From Hyphomicrobiales bacterium (GTDB taxonomy: Bacteria > Pseudomonadota > Alphaproteobacteria > Rhizobiales > Devosiaceae): a stretch of 6,704 nt of DNA. The stretch is from positions 1-6,704 of the forward strand of contig JALSJY010000008.1 in assembly GCA_026989045.1 (NCBI GenBank). Direction: 5' to 3'. Each line of letters begins with the position of its first letter. Within the stretch, counting starts at the first letter, position 1. A program made the position numbers and the translations under genes. Below the pieces are notes generated by a model, which was not told where the DNA came from, made no database searches, and was given only the letters and a program-made list of their open reading frames with translations. This document shows, piece by piece, positions 1-4,805 of the stretch.

Positions 1-149
1 TTCCTATAGTTGAAAATCCACCATTAGCACGGGCTTTATTTGCTGTTGTGGAAATAGATCAAAGCATACCAACAGAGCATTTTAAGGCAGTAGCAAAAAT
101 TATTGGCTATGTTATGCAACTTAAACAAAAAGCAAATTGGAGTTCTTAA
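1..149 (+). CDS. flhB: FlhB flagellar export protein, C-terminal fragment
   Basis: This is the last 48 codons of a gene entering from the left; the frame begins at base 3 and ends at TAA 147-149. The peptide starts PIVENPPLARALFAVVEID and goes on with SIPTEHFKAVAKIIGYV and a short Lys-rich tail. That is the conserved end of the FlhB cytoplasmic domain: the 'V-E-x-x-P-L-A-R-x-L' stretch, then 'I-P-x-E-x-F/Y-x-A-V-A-x-I/V-x-x-Y-V'. FlhB sits in the inner membrane at the base of the flagellar export gate and switches export from rod/hook to filament substrates after self-cleavage at an NPTH motif. The membrane helices and the NPTH site lie outside the window, so I cannot show that the gene is intact. 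A SctU/YscU-type injectisome paralogue or a stand-alone FlhB C-domain protein (FlhX type) is possible, but flhB near cckA is a familiar alphaproteobacterial arrangement. Confidence 0.9.
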   Translation, partial: PIVENPPLARALFAVVEIDQSIPTEHFKAVAKIIGYVMQLKQKANWSS

Positions 150-241
150 GTTGGTTCTTAGGGAAATATCAAAAATTAGAAAAACTTTTTTTTGAGATTC
201 CGTTTTAGTAAAAAACCATCTAAAAATAATTATAGACTGAT

Positions 242-279
242 TCGAATAGGGCTTTTATGCTAAGCAAAGGCATATTCGA
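242..279 (+). repeat. Inverted repeat in the cckA leader
   Basis: The arms TCGAATA (242-248) and TATTCGA (273-279) are exact reverse complements. A second pair, TATGC (256-260) and GCATA (270-274), lies inside and shares two bases with the outer right arm, so the two pairings compete in part. The structure ends 11 bases before the Shine-Dalgarno of cckA. It could be a leader RNA hairpin or a two-site operator. No regulator can be named from the sequence. Confidence 0.4.
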
Positions 280-290
280 TTATAAGGCAT

Positions 291-296
291 AGGAAG
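291..296 (+). promoter_or_regulatory. Ribosome binding site for the GTG start of cckA
   Basis: AGGAAG at 291-296 lies five bases before GTG 302-304. No ATG in this frame lies nearby upstream with a comparable site, so this motif decides the start. Confidence 0.7.
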
Positions 297-301
297 AATT
301 T

Positions 302-2860
302 GTGACATCTCTTAATAAGGACCATTATCCAGAACCTGTAGTTTCAAAATCTAGTAATGGCTCTGGCTTATTGCGAGTGTTTTTTCTTGCATTAGTATTT
401 GTTGCTATTGCTGTTGCAGTCGCTATGGCTGGTGATAATTTGCCAGGTGAATTTATATTATTGGTTTTAGGTTTTTTATCCATTCTTGGGGTGTTTTGTC
501 TTTTTGCTTTGGCATCAGGTTTTTTAAGAACATCAATGGGAGAGAAAAAAAAATCATTAAGCGATGCAATTGTTGATAGCCTTCCTTATGGTGCTGTTGT
601 GTGTGAGCGTGAGGGAAAAATTATTTATGCTAATGCAAAATATTGCGAATTTTCACTAGAATCTGCAAATGGATTGCCTGTTGGTGTGGCGCGATTATTT
701 GCTAATGCAACAGAAGCGAGCGAGGCTGTTTTTCGCCTCTCAAGAGCTGCAAGAGAGGGTCGTCCAGCAAGTGAGGATATTCGCCTAACCAAATCATTGG
801 ATAGCTTAGATGAAATCTCGCTTGGTCATGTGTTTTGGTATCGCGTTAGTGTAAGGGCGTTGCCAAAATCCCAAGGGATAAAAAAGCCTTTGGTATTATG
901 GTCAATTGAAGACATATCACGTGATAAGGATAGCCAAGAGAATATATTTCTGGAGCTACAAAGGGCAATTGATTATCTCGATCATGCACCAGCTGGGTTT
1001 TTCTCGGCTGATGCTAATGGTGTTATTAAATATATCAACTCAACATTAGCTGATTGGTTGGGTTATGATTTAGCTGAATTTGAAAATGATCAATTAACAA
1101 TGGCTGAGATTGTTAGTGGTGACGGCGCTTCATTATTAAAGGGGGGGCGTGGTGATGGCGAGATAAGAACAGAGATTATTGATATTGATTTGGTGAGCAA
1201 TGATGGCACAAGCATGCCAGTTAGATTACTGCATAGAGCTGCTAGAATGGCAGAGGGAGAGTTGGGGGAAACTCGAACCTTGGTGCTTGATAGAACCAGT
1301 GGTATTGATAGTGAAGAAGAGTTGAGAGCTGCAGAAGTTCGCTTTTCTAGATTTTTCAATGATACCCCCTTTGCTATTGCAACTCTTGATAGTGAGGGGC
1401 GTATTGTTAGAACCAACGCACCATTTGCACGCACCTTTGGCATTAACACTGAAGAGCAGGCAATAGAATACCAGCAGATTATCAATTTAATTCCCAAAGA
1501 ATCACGAGAAGAAATCAAGAATGCAATAAATAAGGCTCTAGAAAAAAAGGTTGATATTGAGCCGATTGATATTTTGCTTTCAGAAAAAACTGACCATGCA
1601 GTTCGTTTATACGTTACTAGCTCTGAAAAAATGCAAGATAGTGATGAGAGGGTCATTATTTATGCACTAGACATGAGCGCACAAAGAAAACTTGAAGCAC
1701 AGTTTGCTCAGGGGCAGAGAATGCAGGCTGTGGGTGGGTTTGTTGGTGGTGTGGCGCATGATTTTAATAATGTTCTAACCGCTATCATTGGCTTTTCTGA
1801 TTTGCTTTTATTAAAGCATAAAGTGACTGATCCATCATTTAACGATATTAGATCAATTAAAGAAAGCGCTGATCGTGCGGCTGGGTTGGTGCGGCAATTG
1901 CTAGCGTTTTCACGTATGCAGACTTTACGCCCTCAGGTTTTAGATGTGCAGACACAAATTGATGAGATGCAGGTTTTTTTAAAGCCGATAATTGGTGAAA
2001 AGGTAACAATAGAAGTTTCGCACAAGGTTGATCTATGGTCGATAAAAGCTGATAACACACAGTTAGATCAGGTGATTACCAACCTTTGTGTTAATGCAAG
2101 TCACGCTATGCCTGATGGTGGGAAAATATTTATCCGCACTAGCAATGTTAGCCCGCAAGAGGCAGAAAAATTTGATTTTCGTGGAATGCCAGCGGCAGAA
2201 TATGTGATGATTGAGGTTGAAGATACTGGCACTGGCATGAGCGAAGATGTTTTGAAAAAGATATTTGAGCCCTTCTTTTCAACAAAAGAAATGGGCAAAG
2301 GCACAGGTCTTGGCCTTTCTACTGTTTACGGCATTGTAAAGCAAAGCGGTGGCTTTATCTATCCCCAAAGTATTGTAGGGGTTGGCACTATATTTAGGAT
2401 TTTCTTCCCGCGCTATATTCCTGCTGCTGAGGAAGTTGATATTGAAAAAGACACCTCTGATAACATTATTAAGGATTTAACAGGCTCTGAGAGAATTTTA
2501 ATTGTTGAAGATGAAGAGGCGGTTAGGGCATTTGCTGCAAGGGCGCTTAGTGCCACGGGTTATGAAGTGTTTGAAGCTGATGGTGGCGAGGAGGCACTTG
2601 AGGTGCTTGATGATATTGACTGGAAGCTTGATTTGTTGGTTTCTGATGTTGTTATGCCAGAAATGGACGGGCCAGCACTTTTGGTTGAGATACGAAAAAA
2701 GCTTCCTGATCTAAAAGTGATTTTTGTTTCTGGTTATGCAGAAGAGAGTTTGCGCAATGATATTTCTGATGATCGCTCAGTTGAGTTTTTGGCCAAACCA
2801 TATTCGCTAAAGAAAATAAACTCTAAGGTAAAAGAGGTTCTGCAATCTGCTGATAAATAA
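302..2860 (+). CDS. cckA: CckA-type membrane hybrid histidine kinase
   Basis: This 852-aa sensor kinase heads the alphaproteobacterial cell-cycle phosphorelay. In known systems CckA passes phosphate through ChpT to CtrA and CpdR, and acts as a phosphatase when inhibited. Two membrane helices (about 24-43 and 51-72) are followed by three PAS-like regions (about 88-208, 219-332 and 342-459). The HisKA domain has phospho-acceptor His486 in VAHDFNN. The HATPase has the N box NLCVNA (594-599), G1 box DTGTGM (641-646) and G2 box GKGTGLG (665-671). The C-terminal receiver (about 732-846) has Glu736/Asp737, phospho-acceptor Asp782 in SDVVMPEMDG, Ser810 and Lys832. All catalytic residues are present. 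The start is GTG with AGGAAG upstream. Caulobacter CckA is 691 aa, so this is a longer form with an extra PAS-like region, as I recall for Hyphomicrobiales. VAHDFNN, the fused receiver and the position near recA set it apart from other hybrid kinases. A9 (545-553) and G7 (1141-1147) runs lie in the gene without breaking the frame. Confidence 0.93.
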   Translation: MTSLNKDHYPEPVVSKSSNGSGLLRVFFLALVFVAIAVAVAMAGDNLPGEFILLVLGFLSILGVFCLFALASGFLRTSMGEKKKSLSDAIVDSLPYGAVVCEREGKIIYANAKYCEFSLESANGLPVGVARLFANATEASEAVFRLSRAAREGRPASEDIRLTKSLDSLDEISLGHVFWYRVSVRALPKSQGIKKPLVLWSIEDISRDKDSQENIFLELQRAIDYLDHAPAGFFSADANGVIKYINSTLADWLGYDLAEFENDQLTMAEIVSGDGASLLKGGRGDGEIRTEIIDIDLVSNDGTSMPVRLLHRAARMAEGELGETRTLVLDRTSGIDSEEELRAAEVRFSRFFNDTPFAIATLDSEGRIVRTNAPFARTFGINTEEQAIEYQQIINLIPKESREEIKNAINKALEKKVDIEPIDILLSEKTDHAVRLYVTSSEKMQDSDERVIIYALDMSAQRKLEAQFAQGQRMQAVGGFVGGVAHDFNNVLTAIIGFSDLLLLKHKVTDPSFNDIRSIKESADRAAGLVRQLLAFSRMQTLRPQVLDVQTQIDEMQVFLKPIIGEKVTIEVSHKVDLWSIKADNTQLDQVITNLCVNASHAMPDGGKIFIRTSNVSPQEAEKFDFRGMPAAEYVMIEVEDTGTGMSEDVLKKIFEPFFSTKEMGKGTGLGLSTVYGIVKQSGGFIYPQSIVGVGTIFRIFFPRYIPAAEEVDIEKDTSDNIIKDLTGSERILIVEDEEAVRAFAARALSATGYEVFEADGGEEALEVLDDIDWKLDLLVSDVVMPEMDGPALLVEIRKKLPDLKVIFVSGYAEESLRNDISDDRSVEFLAKPYSLKKINSKVKEVLQSADK

Positions 2861-2870
2861 AATGCCACAA

Positions 2871-2906
2871 AAAAACCCAGCGAATGAAAACAAACACTGG
2901 GTTTTT
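2871..2906. terminator. Bidirectional intrinsic terminator between cckA and the DUF2853 gene
   Basis: AAAAACCCAG (2871-2880) pairs perfectly with CTGGGTTTTT (2897-2906) around a 16-base loop. The outer A:T part supplies a T run on either strand. The hairpin begins 10 bases after the cckA stop and lies 18 bases beyond the stop of the convergent minus-strand gene, so it can serve both. The GC core is only five pairs (CCCAG/CTGGG), so efficiency may be moderate. Confidence 0.85.
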
Positions 2907-2924
2907 AATTCTTGAATATGGTGC

Positions 2925-3248
2925 TTATACTAGTTTTGATAAAGTGCCTGATTTTTCTGCCACTAAGTAATAAAAAGCAACACGGCTTTTTTGACGATCA
3001 CCTTTCATTGCTTCACAAGTGGCAGCAATTGCAGCATCTGCATCACTAGCTGATAATTCTAATTTTTTAGTGCAAAAACCCACACGAACACGATCTAGCT
3101 CAGCTGGATCTGAACAAGAAACCAGCGAAGCATCTTTACTTTGTAGGGCAATGCCACAATAATTGACGATTTTTCTTACTACTTCTTCATCTGCATCAGA
3201 AATATATTTTTTAACGCCGTCCATATATTTTAAATGTCTATCACTCAT
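2925..3248 (-). CDS. DUF2853 family small protein
   Basis: This 107-aa, probably cytosolic protein has no signal peptide or membrane segment. It matches my memory of the DUF2853 family of short alphaproteobacterial proteins: an N-terminal MDGVKKYISDADEEVV segment, GIALQSKDASLVSCSDP (32-48), LDRVRVGF (51-58), then MKGDRQKSRVAFYYLVAEK (81-99). The family's molecular role is not known to me, so no function is assigned. Cys residues are at 31, 45, 59 and 78; they do not form a recognisable metal-binding motif. I start at ATG 3246-3248 because family homology begins there and GGGGAAG (minus strand, 3259 to 3253) lies four bases before it. The frame stays open upstream to 3440, but those 64 extra residues look like translated promoter DNA. 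It is convergent with cckA and divergent from recA. Confidence 0.82.
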   Translation of the reverse strand: MSDRHLKYMDGVKKYISDADEEVVRKIVNYCGIALQSKDASLVSCSDPAELDRVRVGFCTKKLELSASDADAAIAATCEAMKGDRQKSRVAFYYLVAEKSGTLSKLV

Positions 3249-3252
3249 GTAA

Positions 3253-3259
3253 CTTCCCC
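3253..3259 (-). promoter_or_regulatory. Ribosome binding site of the DUF2853 gene
   Basis: On the minus strand GGGGAAG lies four bases before the ATG at 3248. This supports the 107-residue start over the longer open frame. Confidence 0.55.
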
Positions 3260-3272
3260 AAAATTGTTGTTT

Positions 3273-3294
3273 ATAATAGTCTCGTAATTGAGAC
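3273..3294 (-). promoter_or_regulatory. Candidate -10 box abutting a 16-bp inverted repeat
   Basis: On the minus strand TATTAT (3278 to 3273) is one mismatch from the -10 consensus and lies 24 bases before the DUF2853 start codon. Directly upstream of it is a perfect inverted repeat, GTCTC (3279-3283) and GAGAC (3290-3294) with a 6-base spacer. That would fall between -35 and -10, a typical repressor position. I see no convincing -35 at the expected spacing, so the promoter is weakly supported, while the inverted repeat itself is certain. Confidence 0.4.
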
Positions 3295-3306
3295 AGCTTC
3301 ACCTTA

Positions 3307-3334
3307 TACAAATTTCGCCATTTTACAAATTTGT
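3307..3334. repeat. Direct repeat TACAAATTT in the divergent control region
   Basis: TACAAATTT occurs at 3307-3315 and again at 3324-3332, 17 bases start to start. The second copy is part of a 10-bp perfect palindrome, ACAAATTTGT (3325-3334). It may be a paired binding site for a regulator of either divergent gene, or chance in AT-rich DNA. Confidence 0.35.
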
Positions 3335-3399
3335 CTGTGGAAATTCTATAGTATAGGAGCAGGTTTGTAGAAAAATAACGCAAATAAGGGAAATTATAG

Positions 3400-3445
3400 C
3401 TTGACAAAATAGAAACAAAATGAGAACAAAGAGGGGACAAAGATA
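3400..3445 (+). promoter_or_regulatory. recA control region: CTTGAC -35-like box and phased LexA-like half-sites
   Basis: CTTGAC (3400-3405) matches the alphaproteobacterial -35 pattern; TTGACA is at 3401-3406. Overlapping and following it are four 11-bp units at 3402, 3413, 3424 and 3435. All have ACAAA at the same place, and their first four bases are TGAC, AAAC, GAAC and GGAC. Known alphaproteobacterial LexA sites are direct repeats of the form GAAC-N7-GAAC, which means half-sites 11 bp apart. Here no neighbouring pair is perfect: AAAC-N7-GAAC (3413-3427) and GAAC-N7-GGAC (3424-3438) each have one mismatch. SOS control by LexA is inferred from the pattern and from its place before recA. 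Confidence 0.55.
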
Positions 3446-3478
3446 GGTGTGAAAAATGTAAATAAGCATTGCGCCTTT

Positions 3479-3484
3479 TATAGT
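3479..3484 (+). promoter_or_regulatory. Possible recA -10 box
   Basis: TATAGT is one mismatch from TATAAT and lies 24 bases before the recA start. No good -35 sits 16-18 bases upstream. Start from here would leave a very short leader and put the phased repeats well upstream of the promoter. CGCC (3472-3475) and GGCG (3485-3488) form a short inverted repeat around it. It is an alternative to a promoter that uses the CTTGAC at 3400. Confidence 0.25.
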
Positions 3485-3507
3485 GGCGTGAAATAAGGAG
3501 AATAGTT

Positions 3508-4608
3508 ATGGCATTAGCAAAATCAAAATCTCAATCAAAATTAAAAGTGATTGAGGGAGGATCTATGGATAAGAATAAAGCATTAGAGGCGGCTCTAGGC
3601 CAAATTGAGCGAAATTTTGGTAAGGGTTCCATTATGAAAATGGGCGATAAGGCCATTATGGAAGTTGAAACTACTCCAACTGGATCTCTTGGACTTGATA
3701 TTGCACTTGGAATTGGTGGCTTGCCACAGGGACGTATTATTGAAATTTATGGACCTGAAAGCTCTGGTAAAACCACATTGGCATTGCATGTTGTAGCAGA
3801 GGCACAAAAAAAAGGTGGAATATGCGCCTTTGTTGATGCGGAGCATGCGCTTGATCCAATTTATGCTCGTAAACTTGGAGTTGATGTTGATGAATTATTG
3901 ATTTCGCAACCTGATGCTGGAGAGCAAGCTTTAGAGATTGTTGACACATTGGTGCGCTCTGGTGCAATTGATGTCTTGGTTGTTGATAGTGTAGCAGCGC
4001 TTACTCCTAGGGCTGAACTAGAAGGGGAGATGGGCGATAGCTTGCCAGGTCTTCAGGCTCGCTTAATGAGCCAAGCGATGCGTAAGTTAACAGGCTCTAT
4101 TTCTCGCTCAAAAACAATGGTTATCTTTATCAATCAAATTCGCATGAAGATTGGTGTTATGTTTGGATCCCCTGAAACAACAACTGGTGGCAATGCACTT
4201 AAATTTTATTCATCTGTGCGTCTGGATATTCGCCGCATTGGCGCTATTAAAGATCGTGACGAAATTGTTGGCAATCAGACACGAGTTAAAGTGGTTAAAA
4301 ATAAACTTGCTCCACCTTTTCGTTTAGTTGAATTTGATATTATTTATGGCGAGGGTATTTCTAAGACTGGTGAGTTGCTTGACCTTGGGGTTAAAACAGG
4401 AATTGTTGAGAAATCTGGCTCATGGTTCTCTTACGATAGTCAACGTTTGGGGCAGGGGCGTGAGAATTCAAAGCAGTTCTTAAAGGATAATCCTGAAATA
4501 GCTGACATTATTGAGCAAGGCGTGCGCGAGAGTGCTGGGCTTTTATCTGATGAAGAGCTAATTGCAAAAGAGCCAGATGATAATGATGGTTTAATTGAAC
4601 AGGACTAA
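3508..4608 (+). CDS. recA: RecA recombinase
   Basis: RecA forms an ATP-dependent filament on single-stranded DNA, carries out strand exchange in recombinational repair, and triggers LexA self-cleavage in the SOS response. The 366-aa product has the Walker A motif GPESSGKT (82-89, Lys88), catalytic Glu112 in FVDAEHALDP, and Walker B VLVVDS with Asp160. Loop 1 lies around PRAELEGEMGDSLPGLQARL, and loop 2 around MFGSPETTTGGNALKFY. The C-terminal tail is acidic. Residues run 16 ahead of E. coli RecA numbering because of the N-terminal extension usual in alphaproteobacteria. AAGGAG (3495-3500) lies seven bases before ATG 3508. A second in-frame ATG at 3565 has its own strong Shine-Dalgarno. The length is normal and nothing is missing. 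An A8 run (3806-3813) lies near the Walker A region. It is transcribed alone, between a divergent gene and a strong terminator. Confidence 0.98.
   Translation: MALAKSKSQSKLKVIEGGSMDKNKALEAALGQIERNFGKGSIMKMGDKAIMEVETTPTGSLGLDIALGIGGLPQGRIIEIYGPESSGKTTLALHVVAEAQKKGGICAFVDAEHALDPIYARKLGVDVDELLISQPDAGEQALEIVDTLVRSGAIDVLVVDSVAALTPRAELEGEMGDSLPGLQARLMSQAMRKLTGSISRSKTMVIFINQIRMKIGVMFGSPETTTGGNALKFYSSVRLDIRRIGAIKDRDEIVGNQTRVKVVKNKLAPPFRLVEFDIIYGEGISKTGELLDLGVKTGIVEKSGSWFSYDSQRLGQGRENSKQFLKDNPEIADIIEQGVRESAGLLSDEELIAKEPDDNDGLIEQD
3555..3567 (+). promoter_or_regulatory. Internal ribosome binding site and ATG at recA codon 20
   Basis: GGGAGG (3555-3560) lies four bases before ATG 3565-3567, which is in the recA frame. 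Starting here would give a 347-aa RecA beginning MDKNKALEAAL, the usual first residues in many bacteria. The upstream start also has a good site and encodes the extension seen in relatives, so both may be used. Confidence 0.45.
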
Positions 4609-4634
4609 TATTATAGACTGTTTTATTGATTTTT

Positions 4635-4666
4635 ATGGGCGCTAGCATTTCTAGCGCCCATTTTTG
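4635..4666 (+). terminator. Intrinsic terminator of recA
   Basis: ATGGGCGCTAG (4635-4645) pairs with CTAGCGCCCAT (4651-4661) in a perfect 11-bp stem with a 5-base loop, and a T run overlaps the 3' end (4661-4665). It begins 26 bases after the recA stop. It separates recA from alaS, which therefore needs its own promoter. Confidence 0.93.
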
Positions 4667-4805
4667 TTATAAAAACTAGATTTGTTTCATCATGCTGGTG
4701 TCTTGACCTAGACAGGTAGCTAGTGTGCTTGGTAAAAGGATTTTGTAATTTTTCTAGCGAGCTTAAAAGCGCGCTCTTTTTTTGGGTTTATTATTATGTC
4801 TAGCG
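4648..4805 (+). repeat. TCTAGCG repeated three times around the alaS leader
   Basis: TTTCTAGCG occurs in the loop and 3' arm of the recA terminator (4648-4656) and again in the alaS leader (4751-4759). Its core TCTAGCG recurs at alaS codons 2-4 (4799-4805). The spacings, 103 and about 46 bases, are not regular. Meaning is unknown and it may be chance. Confidence 0.3.
4667..4795 (+). promoter_or_regulatory. recA-alaS spacer with the presumed alaS promoter and leader
   Basis: This spacer must hold the alaS promoter. CTTGAC (4702-4707) is a fair -35 of alphaproteobacterial type, but nothing at 16-18 bases downstream looks like a good -10. Close to the gene is the perfect palindrome GCTTAAAAGC (4761-4770). 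It is followed by GAGC/GCTC arms (4759-4762 and 4773-4776) and a T7 run (4777-4783), an arrangement like a weak terminator or attenuator. The only purine cluster near the start codon is GGG (4784-4786), nine bases before ATG, so translation signals look weak. No coding or RNA gene is seen here. Confidence 0.4.

Larger units (their letters stand above)
150..301 (+). promoter_or_regulatory. flhB-cckA intergenic region, presumed cckA promoter
   Basis: This 152-bp AT-rich spacer separates flhB from cckA and contains no plausible gene. Promoter-like pieces are TTGAGA (192-197, one mismatch to a -35) and TATAGA (231-236, -10-like), but they are too far apart to form one promoter, so no start site can be fixed. 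Two GATTC sites (196-200 and 239-243) fit the GANTC target of the alphaproteobacterial methylase CcrM. I found no perfect TTAA-N7-TTAA CtrA site. A T8 run lies at 186-193. The inverted repeat at 242-279 fills much of the leader. Confidence 0.4.

Noticed and set aside
146..161. CtrA-like site TTAA...TTAG near the flhB end
   Set aside because: The spacing is 8 rather than 7 and the second half is imperfect, so it does not meet the TTAA-N7-TTAA pattern.
143..164. Possible terminator hairpin at the flhB stop
   Set aside because: The 8-bp stem contains two G:U pairs and no T run follows directly; the T8 at 186-193 is too far away. It is not a convincing intrinsic terminator.
229..239. ATTATAGACTG shared by the cckA upstream region (229-239) and the sequence after recA (4610-4620)
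   Set aside because: The second copy lies between the recA stop and its terminator, where a promoter would be useless. An 11-base match in AT-rich DNA can be chance.
1090..1656. Long open frame on the minus strand within cckA
   Set aside because: It lies opposite well-conserved PAS coding sequence, has low-complexity Ser/Leu/Ile composition, no family resemblance and no ribosome binding evidence. It is a shadow of cckA.
3249..3440. N-terminal extension of the minus-strand DUF2853 frame to 171 residues
   Set aside because: The extra 64 residues show no family similarity and overlap the recA control repeats. ATG 3248 has its own Shine-Dalgarno, and homology begins there.
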